Assembly (NCBI GenBank): GCA_963756815.1
Contig: CAVWPR010000061.1
Location: 288,396 to 352,395, forward strand
Source: JAENVU01 sp963756815
GTDB taxonomy: Bacteria > Actinomycetota > Acidimicrobiia > IMCC26256 > JAENVU01
Reading direction: 5' to 3'
Length of the DNA: 64,000 bases
Shown: piece by piece, positions 43,388-52,387 of the stretch
Layout: every line of letters begins with the position of its first letter
How positions within the stretch are numbered: the first letter of the stretch is position 1
The notes under the pieces: model-generated
Seen by the model: only the letters and a program-made list of their open reading frames with translations
The model's database searches: none
What the model was told of the DNA's origin: nothing
Made by a program: the position numbers and the translations under genes

Positions 43388-43403
43388 ATACCCCCGTCGG
43401 TAT
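43388..43403 (+). promoter_or_regulatory. Operator-like element before the CsoR-family regulator
   Basis: ATACCCCCGTCGGTAT has inverted ATACC/GGTAT ends with 6 bp between. It ends 36 bp before ATG 43440 and closely matches the thioredoxin element, suggesting autorepression. A wider GATCCC...GGGGATC inverted repeat surrounds it. Confidence 0.57.
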
Positions 43404-43439
43404 GGGGATCGAGCCCGAGACCTCATCTACCATGCAGGC

Positions 43440-43742
43440 ATGGCGACCAGGAAGCGTGCGGGCAACCCGGGGATGGAGCTCGATCCCGAGGACGTCGCCG
43501 CCCTCCAGAAGCGCCTGCGCCGCATCGAAGGTCAGGTCCGGGGCCTCCAGCAGATGCTGACCGACGAGCGCGACTGCCGCGACATCGTCACCCAGATCGC
43601 GGCGACCAACAAGGCGCTCGAACAGGTCGGCTTCCTGCTCGTCTCCGCCGGGCTCACCTGGTGTCTCGAGGATCCGGAGCGCTCCGCCGCCGCGGGGTAC
43701 GACGTGTCCGACGTCCAGCGGATGTTCCTCAAGCTCGCCTGA
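43440..43742 (+). CDS. CsoR-family (DUF156) regulator with CstR-like ligand residues
   Basis: The 100-residue protein has the family's helical core (ALQKRLRRIEGQVRGLQQML). Cys46 (ERDCRDIV) and Cys75 (LTWCLED) match the two family cysteines, but the copper-ligand His position, four before Cys75, is Gly71. CsoR copper sensors need Cys-His-Cys, while CstR persulfide sensors keep the two Cys and lack the His. This points to a persulfide or related thiol signal rather than Cu(I). Upstream lies a matching operator shared with thioredoxin. Confidence 0.82.
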   Translation: MATRKRAGNPGMELDPEDVAALQKRLRRIEGQVRGLQQMLTDERDCRDIVTQIAATNKALEQVGFLLVSAGLTWCLEDPERSAAAGYDVSDVQRMFLKLA

Positions 43743-43752
43743 CCCGGCCCGT

Positions 43753-44778
43753 TCAGGCCGCGCCCAGCACCCGGGCGAGCTCCCGCATCCCGTCGGCGAA
43801 GTCGACCTTCGCGGCGAACGCCAGATCGGCGCGAGCTCGGTCGGGGCTCGCGAACACGTGGCGCACGTCGCCGGGTCGCCAGCCGCCGACGACCTCGGGA
43901 CGCGGCGCCGACGGCCCGAAGGCCGTGGCCAGCGCCTCGGCCATGTCGAGCAGCCGTCGGGGCGTGCCACTCGCCACGTTGAACGCGCCGGGCGCACCCG
44001 CACGCAGCGCGGCGACGTTGGCCGCGGCGACGTCGCGCACGTGCACGAAGTCGCGCAGCTGACCGCCGTCCTCGAACACGCGTGGCGCGCGCCCGGCGCC
44101 GAGAGCATCGGCGAAGATGGCCGCGACCCCGGCGTAGGGCGTGTCGCGGGGCATCCCCGGTCCGTAGACGTTGTGATACCTGAGCGCGGTCGCGATCACG
44201 CCCGGGTGCTCGCGTGCGAAGGCGGCGACCAGGTGCTCCTGCGCGACCTTCGACGCCGCGTAGACGTTGCGCGGGTCGAGCGGAGCCGACTCGGGCACGG
44301 AGTCCGGCACCAGTGCCCGCCCACACATCGGGCAGGGCGGCTCGAAGCGCCCGGCGTCGAGGTCGGCGGGCGTACGGGGTCCGGCCGCGACGACGCCGTC
44401 GACCGCGCACCGGTAGCGGCCCTCGCCGTACACGACCATGCTCGACGCGAGCACCAGCGGCCCCGAGAAGCCGGCCCGGTGCATCGCACCCAGCAGCACT
44501 GCGGTGCCGAGGTCGTTGTCACGCACGTAGTCGACGGCATCGCCGAAGTCGACGCCGAGCCCCACCTTCGCGGCTTGATGACACACGGCGTCGACGCCGG
44601 CCAGCGCGCGGTCGACGACCGCCGGATCGGTCACGTCGCCGACCAGCACGTCGACGCCCGACGCCGCCGCGAGCGCAGGCTCCCGGTCGAGCACGCGCAC
44701 GTCGTCGCCGGCCGCTCCGAGCGCGGCGACCACGTGGGTGCCGATGAACCCGGCGCCGCCGGTGACGAGGACCTTCAC
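43753..44778 (-). CDS. NAD-dependent sugar epimerase/dehydratase
   Basis: The 341-residue extended SDR has the NAD loop GGAGFIG at residues 7-13 and an active site whose Tyr and Lys are in NVYAASK. Between the two a 40-residue insertion carries FEPPCPMCGRALVPD, a CxxC knuckle that may bind zinc. It resembles UDP-glucose 4-epimerase-like proteins; the substrate is not known. It lies 10 bp downstream of the sensor kinase gene on the same strand, in a cluster with glycosyltransferases. Confidence 0.83.
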   Translation of the reverse strand: MKVLVTGGAGFIGTHVVAALGAAGDDVRVLDREPALAAASGVDVLVGDVTDPAVVDRALAGVDAVCHQAAKVGLGVDFGDAVDYVRDNDLGTAVLLGAMHRAGFSGPLVLASSMVVYGEGRYRCAVDGVVAAGPRTPADLDAGRFEPPCPMCGRALVPDSVPESAPLDPRNVYAASKVAQEHLVAAFAREHPGVIATALRYHNVYGPGMPRDTPYAGVAAIFADALGAGRAPRVFEDGGQLRDFVHVRDVAAANVAALRAGAPGAFNVASGTPRRLLDMAEALATAFGPSAPRPEVVGGWRPGDVRHVFASPDRARADLAFAAKVDFADGMRELARVLGAA

Positions 44779-44788
44779 CGGTGGCCCG

Positions 44789-46010
44789 TCACGCGACCGG
44801 AGCGCGCGGCAGACGAACCGTGAACCGCGCGCCTCCGTTCTCGTTCACGGCGCGGATGTCCCCGTGGTGCGCTTCGACGAAACCGCGTGCGATCGCCAGG
44901 CCGAGTCCGGCGCTCCCGGCCGTCCGCGCCCGATCCACCTGGTAGCCGACCTCGAAGATGCGCTCGAGATCGGCCTCCGGGATCCCGCCACCCGCGTCGA
45001 CCACCGACACGAACGCGTCGGCCTCCTCGCCGGCCGCCTCGACCACGATCGCGCCGTCGGTCGGTGTGTGCCGGATCGCGTTCTCGAGCACGTTGCGCAG
45101 CGCGCGCAGCAGCTCGGGCGTTGACACCGCCAGCTCGGTGGTCGCGCCGTCGACGCGACCTTCGATCCGGACACCCTTCGCCGCCGCGACCGGCGCCACG
45201 CCCGCGATCGCGTCCGAGACGAGGTCCTCCAGCGAGACGCGCTCGAGCTGGAGCCGCAGAGTGCCGGACTGCGTGCGGCTCAGCTCGAACAGGTCGTCGA
45301 CCAGCGCACCCAGGCGCTCGGTCTCGGCGCGGAGGGTCGAGTGATATCGCGCAACGGTCTCGGGATCGGTGACCACTCCGTCCTCGAGCGCCTCGACCAT
45401 CGCCCGGATCGCCGCCAACGGGGTGCGGAGGTCGTGCGAGACCCACGCCACGAGCTCACGACGCGACTCCTCGACCGCACGCTCACGCCGGCGGGCGTCG
45501 TCGAGCCGTTGCTCCATCGTCGCCAGCTCACGGGCCAACCGGACGAACTCCGGCGCACCCTCGACCGCCGGGACCTCGCGACCGGGGTCGGTCCCGATGC
45601 GGCGCGTCACGTCCACCAGCGACGAGCTCGTCGCCGCGATGGTGCCGCCGAGCCAGACCGCGGCGGCGACACCCACGGTGGCCGCCGCGATGAGCACGAC
45701 CTCGACCACCGCGAGGTCGTGGCTCGAGATGAACATCGCCCGGGCCGCGACGAACGCGCCGAGGGCCACGGAGCCGACGATCACGAGCGTCGAGCGCGGC
45801 GATCTGGAGACCGAGCGCGCGGTTTCGGAGCACCCGCAGCACCGGCACGCCGAGCAGGACGCCGATCAGGGCGACGCCCGCGGCGATCCCGACGAGCTCG
45901 AGCGCGTCACGATCGGTCATCGACGTCGTGATCGCGACGATGAGCGTCAGGGCCGCGCCGACGAGGAGCGTGAGCAGGGGCGCCTGCCACCGGCGGCTCA
46001 CGGATCCCAC
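44789..46010 (-). CDS. Membrane sensor histidine kinase (one frameshift)
   Basis: The N-terminal frame (ATG 46010) encodes two helices and VLRNRALGLQIAAL. The second frame, from about 45784, supplies more helices (VGSVALGAFVAA...; VVLIAAATVGVAAAVWLGG), a HAMP-like stretch, the H-box WVSHDLRTPLA, and N and G boxes (NVLENAIRHTP, AGLGLAIARGF). One indel near 45790 (CTCGACGCTCGTG) joins them. Its start overlaps the response-regulator stop by 13 bp, so the pair is cognate. Confidence 0.83.
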
Positions 46011-46699
46011 CGGTAGCCCACGCCCCAGACCGTCACCAGGTGGCGGGGCTCGGACGGCGCGGGCTCGACCTTCTCCCGCAGCCGACGGACGTGCACCGTG
46101 ACCGTGGCGGTGTCGCCGAACGTGTAGCCCCAGACCCGCTCGAGGAGCTCCTCACGCGAGAACGCGCGGCGCGGATGCCGGGCCAGGTGCGTGAGCAGCT
46201 CGAACTCGCGCGCGGTCAGGCTGACCGATGTCCCGTCCCTGGTGACCTCCCGGGCCTGCAGGTCGATGCACAGCCCGCCGGCATCGATCACCTCGACCGC
46301 GAAGCTGTCGGGGGTCCCGGTACCCGACGCCCGCCGCAGCACGGCCCGAACGCGCGCGGTGAGCTCACGCGGCGAGAACGGCTTGACGACGTAGTCGTCG
46401 GCGCCGAGCTCGAGCCCGAGCACCCGGTCCTCCTCGTCCCCGCGTGCGGTGAGCATGATCACGGGCACCGGCGCTTGCGCGCGCAGTCGGCGACACACCT
46501 CCAGACCGTCGATGCCCGGCAGCATCAGGTCCAGCACGACGAGGTCCGGCCAGGTCGCGGCCGCCGCATCGAGCGCGTCACGACCGTCGGCCACGGCCTC
46601 GACGTCGAGGCCTTCGCGCTCGAGGTACCGGACCACGACCTCGCTGATCGTCGGGTCGTCCTCGACCACGAGCACGCGCGGGATCGCCGCGCTCACCAT
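45998..46699 (-). CDS. OmpR/PhoB-type response regulator
   Basis: The 233-residue protein has a receiver domain with the acidic pair VEDD, phosphoacceptor Asp in VVLDLMLPG, Thr in MLTARG and Lys in VVKPF, then a winged-helix effector domain ending TVTVHVRRLREKVEPAP...VWGVGYRW. ATG 46699 overlaps the membrane-glycosyltransferase-like gene by 7 bp and its stop overlaps the kinase. It probably regulates local envelope genes. Confidence 0.9.
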   Translation of the reverse strand: MVSAAIPRVLVVEDDPTISEVVVRYLEREGLDVEAVADGRDALDAAAATWPDLVVLDLMLPGIDGLEVCRRLRAQAPVPVIMLTARGDEEDRVLGLELGADDYVVKPFSPRELTARVRAVLRRASGTGTPDSFAVEVIDAGGLCIDLQAREVTRDGTSVSLTAREFELLTHLARHPRRAFSREELLERVWGYTFGDTATVTVHVRRLREKVEPAPSEPRHLVTVWGVGYRWDP

Positions 46700-48054
46700 G
46701 GCGACACCACCGTGACGGCGACGAGCAGGGCGAGCGCGACCTGGGCCACCAACCAGCCGCGCGCCCTGAGGCCGCGCCCGCCGAGCAACGCCGCGCCCAC
46801 CACCAACCACGGGAAGAACGGGAGCCAGATGCGCTCGACCTCGGCCTTCGACATGCCGCTCACGTCCGCCAGCAGAACGGCCGCGGCCGCGGCACCGACC
46901 AGCCAGACGAGTGGCGAGCGGCGCAGGCGCGTGAGCCCTGCGACCCCTGCCGGACCGATCGCCAGCACCACGACCGCGAGGTCCGCGAGCAGGAAGTACC
47001 CGTAGGGCCGGTGCGCGGCGACGCCGGCGAAGTAGCGCGCCCGCGTGGCCGCCAATCCGTCCCACCACACGAACCCGGTGCCGAGCGCGACGACGAGCAT
47101 CGTGACCGCCACCGTGACGGCGGCGATCGCCATGGGCCGCCACCGCCGGCGATGGACGGCGACCGCGACCGGGATCACGGCGAGGAGCACCAGCCCGTAG
47201 GAGAGGAAGGCGGTCGCGGCGAACGCGAGCCCACCGAGCACCGCGAGGGCGTCGGCCCGCCGAGCGGCGCGGTTCGTCGCGAGGACCAGCAATGCGACGC
47301 CGGTCGCGCTCACACCGGCGAAGAACGCGTCGCCCGACGACCACCAGATCGCGGCAGGCGTCAGGGCGAGGAAGGGTGCCGCCGCACGGGCGACGGCCTC
47401 ACCGGCGACGTCGCGGACGGCGACGAGCGTCGCGACCATCCCGGCCCCACCGCCGACCAGGACCAGTGCCGCATTCGGATCGAGTCCGCCGAGGCCGACC
47501 TGCTGCATGACCCACAGCACCACCACCATGCCGGGCGGGTGACCCTGCGTGTGGATGTTGTAGCCGGGCAGACGTTCGGTGAACGTGCGGAGGAACGCAT
47601 CGAGATCGTGGATCCGCGGGACCGTCCGGATGTACTGCTGCGGCAGCAGCGGATCGGTGAGCGCAGCGCGGCCGTCGACGAGCGCGAGCGCGACCGCCCA
47701 CAGGACCGCGCCGGCGGCGACGACCGCCATGAGCCACCACCAGGGCGCGCGCCGGGCGACCACGGGCAGCACGCCCACGAGGAAGAGCGCGACACCGACG
47801 GCCGGCAGCATCGTGCGTCCGGGCCGCCAGCTCGTACCGCCGCGCAACGGCGGCGTGTGGATCTTCATGCGCACGCCGTCGGCCAGCAACGCCTCGCCCC
47901 ACTGGGACGCGACGACGACAATCGCCGCGGCGAGGACGAGGCTCCCCACCGTCACCCACGCCGAGCGTGAGCCCCGCGACGCGCGGTCCCCGGTTCCCGC
48001 CGCCGGCAGGTCGACCGCGACGGACGGCGCACGGGGGATCAACGTCTGCGCCAC
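46693..48054 (-). CDS. Polytopic GT-C-like membrane protein (putative glycosyltransferase)
   Basis: The 453-residue protein has about ten hydrophobic segments. A first periplasmic loop contains RIHDLDAFLRTF and NIHTQGHPPGMVVVLW, similar to GT-C mannosyltransferase-like proteins of actinobacteria. It would use a polyprenyl-linked sugar. It is encoded with the two-component system and epimerase on the same strand, and divergent from a GT2 operon, so the two operons together probably build an envelope glycoconjugate. Confidence 0.62.
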   Translation of the reverse strand: MAQTLIPRAPSVAVDLPAAGTGDRASRGSRSAWVTVGSLVLAAAIVVVASQWGEALLADGVRMKIHTPPLRGGTSWRPGRTMLPAVGVALFLVGVLPVVARRAPWWWLMAVVAAGAVLWAVALALVDGRAALTDPLLPQQYIRTVPRIHDLDAFLRTFTERLPGYNIHTQGHPPGMVVVLWVMQQVGLGGLDPNAALVLVGGGAGMVATLVAVRDVAGEAVARAAAPFLALTPAAIWWSSGDAFFAGVSATGVALLVLATNRAARRADALAVLGGLAFAATAFLSYGLVLLAVIPVAVAVHRRRWRPMAIAAVTVAVTMLVVALGTGFVWWDGLAATRARYFAGVAAHRPYGYFLLADLAVVVLAIGPAGVAGLTRLRRSPLVWLVGAAAAAVLLADVSGMSKAEVERIWLPFFPWLVVGAALLGGRGLRARGWLVAQVALALLVAVTVVSPW

Positions 48055-48167
48055 CGGGCGAGGGTACCTGTCACCCGAGCCGCGCCCGTTCGTCGCGCGC
48101 GCGTGTTTCGCGTTTCGTAAGCGGCAGAACGGTGCCCGGCTCCGGAGTCGTCGGTACGGTCGATCAC

Positions 48168-48806
48168 ATGATCGACGTCGTCCTCCCGGTGCTCGACGAA
48201 GCCGACGCGATCCCGCGTGTCCTCGCGTCGATCCCCTCGTCCTACCGGGCGATCGTCGTCGACAACGGCTCGACCGACGGCTCCGCGGTGGTCGCGGCGG
48301 CGTGCGGCGCGCACGTCGTGCACGAGCCTCGTCGCGGGTTCGGCAGCGCGTGCTTCGCCGGCCTCGTCGCCGCCGAGCACGACGTCGTGTGCTTCATGGA
48401 CTGCGACGGCTCGCTCGACGGCGCCGATCTCCCACGCGTCGCGGACCCGGTCCTCGCCGGGGCCGACCTGGTCCTCGGCGCGCGCATCGCCACGCCGGGT
48501 GCGTGGCCCGTCCACGCCCGCCTCGCGAACCGTGTGCTCGCGGCCGAGGTCCGGCGCCGCACCGGTCTCCCCCTGCGCGACCTCGGACCGATGCGCGCCG
48601 CGCGACGCGAGGCCCTGCTCGCGCTGGATCTCCGGGACCGCCGCTTCGGGTGGCCCCTCGAGATGGTGGTGCGCGCCGCGAACGCGCGCTGGCGCATCAC
48701 CGAGGTGGACGTCCCGTACCGGCCGCGGGTCGGTGCGTCGAAGGTCACCGGCACCGTCCGGGGCACGGCCCGCACCGTCCACGACATGGTCGCGGTGCTG
48801 CGATGA
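48168..48806 (+). CDS. GT2-family glycosyltransferase
   Basis: The 212-residue protein has the GT-A fold signatures VVLPVLDEADAIPRVL, VVDNGSTDGSA and FMDCDGSLDGAD, the last with the DxD-like metal site. It resembles dolichol-phosphate-sugar synthase-like transferases without a membrane segment. ATG 48168 was chosen because the homology begins there; upstream residues from 47967 are antisense to the membrane gene. Its stop overlaps the next ATG. Confidence 0.84.
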   Translation: MIDVVLPVLDEADAIPRVLASIPSSYRAIVVDNGSTDGSAVVAAACGAHVVHEPRRGFGSACFAGLVAAEHDVVCFMDCDGSLDGADLPRVADPVLAGADLVLGARIATPGAWPVHARLANRVLAAEVRRRTGLPLRDLGPMRAARREALLALDLRDRRFGWPLEMVVRAANARWRITEVDVPYRPRVGASKVTGTVRGTARTVHDMVAVLR

Positions 48807-49465
48807 GCCTCACCCGGCCGACGGTGTTGGTCCTCGCGAAGGAACCGGTTCCCGGACGGGTCAAGACGCGGCTGTGCCCGCCGTGCACCCCCAACGAGGC
48901 GGCGGCGATCGCGGGTGCTGCGATCGCGGACACGGTCGCCGCGGTCACCGCCACCTCGGGCACCCGGGCCCTGCTGGTGCTCGACGGTGCGAGCGGCCCG
49001 TGGCTGGGCACGCGGATCGACGTCGTCTCGCAGTCCGACGGCAGCCTCGGTGACCGGCTCGCGGCGGCATTCACCCACGCCGCCGGACCGGCCGTGCTCG
49101 TGGGGATGGACACCCCCCAGGTCACCACGGCCCGCATCGACGCGGCACTGGCGCGGCTGGCCCGGCCCGACGTCGACGCGATCCTGGGGCTCACCCGCGA
49201 CGGCGGCTGGTGGATCATCGGGTTCTCGACGCCTGTACCGGACGCGTTCCGTGGTGTCGAGATGAGCGTGGCCACCACCGGCGCGCAGCAACGTGCCCGG
49301 CTCGACGCGCTCGGCCTGCGTACCGAGCTCGTCGAGCCCGAGATCGACATCGACACCTTCGCCGACGCGCTCGCCGTGGTCGACGCGCACCCCCACCTCC
49401 GGTGTGCACGCACGGTTCGGACCGTCGCCCGGGCGCTGGCCGAGTCCGTGGGGGCCAACCCATGA
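48803..49465 (+). CDS. DUF2064/TIGR04282-type transferase
   Basis: The 220-residue protein starts VLVLAKEPVPGRVKTRL, the nucleotide-sugar-like loop of TIGR04282, and has LVGMDTPQVT and DGGWWIIGF, which are typical of DUF2064. These enzymes are GT-A-like and probably use a nucleotide-linked donor. It is coupled by 4-bp overlaps to the GT2 gene before it and the methyltransferase after it. Confidence 0.82.
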   Translation: MSLTRPTVLVLAKEPVPGRVKTRLCPPCTPNEAAAIAGAAIADTVAAVTATSGTRALLVLDGASGPWLGTRIDVVSQSDGSLGDRLAAAFTHAAGPAVLVGMDTPQVTTARIDAALARLARPDVDAILGLTRDGGWWIIGFSTPVPDAFRGVEMSVATTGAQQRARLDALGLRTELVEPEIDIDTFADALAVVDAHPHLRCARTVRTVARALAESVGANP

Positions 49466-50052
49466 CCGTCGTCGAGCCGCGGTTGCGCGACGTCTCGGGC
49501 GCCGTCCTCGCGGCACCGGCCCGGCGCTGGTTCCGGCCCGCCGACGCGACCGAGCAACGCGCCCTCGCCGGCGCAGTCGGCCCCGTGCTCGACATCGGGT
49601 GCGGTCCGGGTCGCCACGTCTTCGCGCTGGCCGAGCGGGGCATCCCCGTCCTCGGCATCGACATCACCGAGCGCGCCCTCGCCCACGCGCGGGCGCGCTC
49701 GATCCCGGTGCTGGAGCGGTGCGTGTTCGGTCACGTCCCCGGCGCCGGACGCTGGCGCAGCGCGCTGCTCCTCGACGGCAACATCGGCATCGGCGGTGAT
49801 CCGGCGCACTTGCTCCGACGCGTCCGCGAGCTGCTCGACGATTCCGGCCGGATCCTGGTGGAGCTCGACCCGCCCGGCACGCCGTCGCTCCGGACGCGTG
49901 TGCGGCTCGAGGTCGACGGCGACTCGGGCCCGTGGTTCGACTGGGCGCACGTCGGGATCGACGACCTCGACACTCTGGTCGCGGGCACCGGCGCGCGTAC
50001 CGGGGCGCGCTGGGAGGACGACGGTCGGTGGTTCGCCTGGATCGACGCGTGA
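49462..50052 (+). CDS. SAM-dependent methyltransferase
   Basis: The 196-residue protein has a class I methyltransferase motif VLDIGCGPGRHVFAL followed by VLGIDITERAL and the later ILVELDPPGTP. Such genes are commonly found between TIGR04282 transferases and molybdopterin enzymes in actinobacteria. ATG 49462 overlaps the previous stop, and its own stop overlaps the next GTG. Confidence 0.82.
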   Translation: MTVVEPRLRDVSGAVLAAPARRWFRPADATEQRALAGAVGPVLDIGCGPGRHVFALAERGIPVLGIDITERALAHARARSIPVLERCVFGHVPGAGRWRSALLLDGNIGIGGDPAHLLRRVRELLDDSGRILVELDPPGTPSLRTRVRLEVDGDSGPWFDWAHVGIDDLDTLVAGTGARTGARWEDDGRWFAWIDA

Positions 50053-51216
50053 AGCCGCCTGCGGTCGGTCCGTTCCGCCCGGACGCGTTCACCAGCCCGG
50101 CCCGCTCGGAGCGCACCGCCGCCGTGCTCGGGATCGCGCTCGGCGTCAGCTTCGGCGTCTGCTTCCTCACCGGCCTCTACTCGCACCTCGCCCAGCACCC
50201 GACGTCGTGGTTCACGCTGCCGGCGCGCCCCGCCGGGCTCTACCGCTTCACCCAGGGTCTGCACGTCGCGACCGGACTCGCGTCGATCCCGCTGCTGCTC
50301 GCCAAGCTGTGGAGCGTCTTCCCGAAGCTCTTCGCCTGGCCGCCGTTCCACGGCGTCGCGTCCGCGCTCGAACGTCTCAGCCTGCTCCCCCTCGTCGGCG
50401 GCGCGGTGTTCATGCTCTTCTCCGGCCTGGCGAACATCAACCTCTGGTACCCGTGGAACTTCAACTTCCCCGTCGCGCACTACTGGGTGGCGTGGATCAC
50501 GATCGGTGCGCTCGTGGTGCACATCGGCGCCAAGGTCTCGACGACGCGCCGGGCGCTCCGGCGCGAGCACATCGAGTCACCGGACGCCACCCCGGCGATC
50601 ACGCGTCCGCCGGCGCCCGGCATGACCCGGCGGGAGCTGCTGCGTGACGGCGTTCGGCACGAGCGCGTTGATCACGGCGGTGACGGTCGGCCAGACGTTC
50701 CGGCCGCTGCGCAAGCTCGCGCTCCTCGCGCCGCGCCGCCCCGACACCGGTCCGCAGGGCTTCCCGGTCAACCGCACCGCGCGTGCCGCCGGCGTGCTGG
50801 AGACGGCGCGCAGCGAGGCGTTCACGCTGACCGTGCGCGGCCGGGTGGAGACGCCCTTCGAGCTCACGCTCGACGAGATCCGGTCGATGCCCCGCCACCG
50901 CGCCGTCCTCCCGATCGCGTGCGTCGAGGGCTGGAGCAGCACCCACACGTGGGGCGGCGTCCGGGTCAGGGACCTCCTCGCGCGTGCCGGCGCCCCTCCC
51001 GACGCCGACGTCCGGGTCGAGTCGCTGCAGGCGCACCGCTCCTACCGCACGTCGGTGCTCAACGCGGAGCAGGCCGCCGACGCCGACACGCTGCTCGCGC
51101 TCGAGGTCGACGGCGAGACCCTCGCGATCGATCACGGCTACCCCCTCCGGCTGATCGCGCCGAACCGGCCCGGTGTGAACCAGACCAAGTGGGTCACCCG
51201 ACTGGTGGTGCTGTGA
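50049..51216 (+). CDS. Membrane-anchored sulfite-oxidase-family molybdopterin oxidoreductase (one frameshift)
   Basis: The N-terminal 200 residues (GTG 50049) form a four-helix cytochrome-b-like domain (GIALGVSFGVCFLTGLYSHL; FTQGLHVATGLASIPLLL; FMLFSGLANINLWYPW; WVAWITIGALVVHIGAK) with His residues placed to ligate heme. The second frame carries a molybdopterin domain with the cofactor Cys in LPIACVEGWS and WGGVRVRDLL. An indel near 50645 (GAGCTGCTGCGTGACG) splits the gene. The predicted role is redox of an unknown S- or N-oxide, with electrons exchanged through the membrane domain. Confidence 0.76.
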
Positions 51217-51710
51217 CCGCGCCGTCGACCGACGAGCGCCCGGGTGTGACGTTCTGGGTCGGCCTCGCGATCGGCGGTGCGCTCATGGCGTTCGGAGTCC
51301 GCGGTGCGCTCATGGACTCACGTGCGACCCACCCGACCGAGCTCGTGCGCTGGGTGATCGGCGCCGATCTGCTGCACGACTTCCTCTTCGCGCCGATCGT
51401 GATCGCGCTCGGCTGGATCGTCGTCCGCCTCGTCCCCCGATCGTGGCGGGTGCCCGTCCAAGCGGGACTCGTCGCCTCCGGCGTCGCCGCGCTCGTGGGC
51501 TGGGCGGCGTGGCGGGGCTACGGCCACGCGACCGCTCCCGACAACCCGACGGTGCAGCCGCTGGACTACACGACCGCGATCCTCACCGTGTGGGCGATCA
51601 CCTGGGCGCTCGTCGCGACCTGGATCGTGATCCGCGCCGTCGGTCGTCGACGCGGGAGCCGGGCCGCGCTCGGAGCGGGCGACCCGGCCGGTACCGTGCC
51701 GCGGGCATGA
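51213..51710 (+). CDS. Hypothetical four-helix membrane protein
   Basis: The 165-residue protein has hydrophobic segments near residues 13-30, 47-68, 75-95 and 112-132. LLHDFLFAPIVIALGWIVVR is distinctive, but I recognise no family. GTG 51213 overlaps the molybdopterin enzyme's stop, and its stop overlaps the ABC ATPase start, so it bridges the two operon halves. Confidence 0.65.
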   Translation: MTAPSTDERPGVTFWVGLAIGGALMAFGVRGALMDSRATHPTELVRWVIGADLLHDFLFAPIVIALGWIVVRLVPRSWRVPVQAGLVASGVAALVGWAAWRGYGHATAPDNPTVQPLDYTTAILTVWAITWALVATWIVIRAVGRRRGSRAALGAGDPAGTVPRA

Positions 51711-52387
51711 CCGGGACCGACGTCGACGTCGCCGCCGTCACCGTCCGCTACCGACGCGACTCCGCACCCCTCACCGTGCTCCGCGACGTGTCGCTCCACG
51801 TCGAACCGGGGAGTCGCGTGGCGATCATGGGCCCGTCCGGAGCTGGGAAGAGCACGCTGCTCGCCCTGATCGGCGGCCTCGAGCCGGTGCAGGAGGGCAA
51901 CATCCGCGTCGGCGAGCGCGACGTCGCTCACCTCGCCGGCGACGACCTCGCGCGTTACCGGCGCGAGACCGTGGGCTTCGTCTTCCAGCACTTCGGGCTC
52001 CTCGGCACGCTGACCGCGGCCGAGAACGTCGAGCTCGCGATGACCTTCGGCGGCGGTCCACGCGGCGAGCGTCGAGCACGCGCGCTCGCGCTGCTCGACG
52101 CGGTCGGCATCGCGGCGCGTGCCTCGCACCGCCCGGCCGAGCTGAGCGGCGGCGAGGCGCAGCGCGTCGCGCTCGCGCGTGCGCTGGCCAACGACCCCGC
52201 CCTGATCCTCGCCGACGAGCCGACCGGCAACCTCGACGGCGAGACCGCCCGCAAGGTCCTCGATCTCCTCGACGACATCGCGTCGGAGCGGGGCGTCACC
52301 CTCCTGACCGTCACCCACGATCCCCTCGTCGCCCGGCGCTCCGACCGCGTCGTGGAGCTCCGCGACGGCCGAGTCGTCGCGGCATGA
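51707..52387 (+). CDS. ABC transporter ATP-binding protein (LolD/MacB type)
   Basis: The 226-residue ATPase has Walker A GPSGAGKST, the Q-loop VFQHFGLLG, signature LSGGEAQRVALARA, Walker B LADEPTGNLDGE and the switch His in VTHDP. It is shorter than the ATPase at 17362 and is followed with an ATGA overlap by its permease. Start ATG 51707 overlaps the preceding membrane protein's stop. Confidence 0.87.
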   Translation: MTGTDVDVAAVTVRYRRDSAPLTVLRDVSLHVEPGSRVAIMGPSGAGKSTLLALIGGLEPVQEGNIRVGERDVAHLAGDDLARYRRETVGFVFQHFGLLGTLTAAENVELAMTFGGGPRGERRARALALLDAVGIAARASHRPAELSGGEAQRVALARALANDPALILADEPTGNLDGETARKVLDLLDDIASERGVTLLTVTHDPLVARRSDRVVELRDGRVVAA

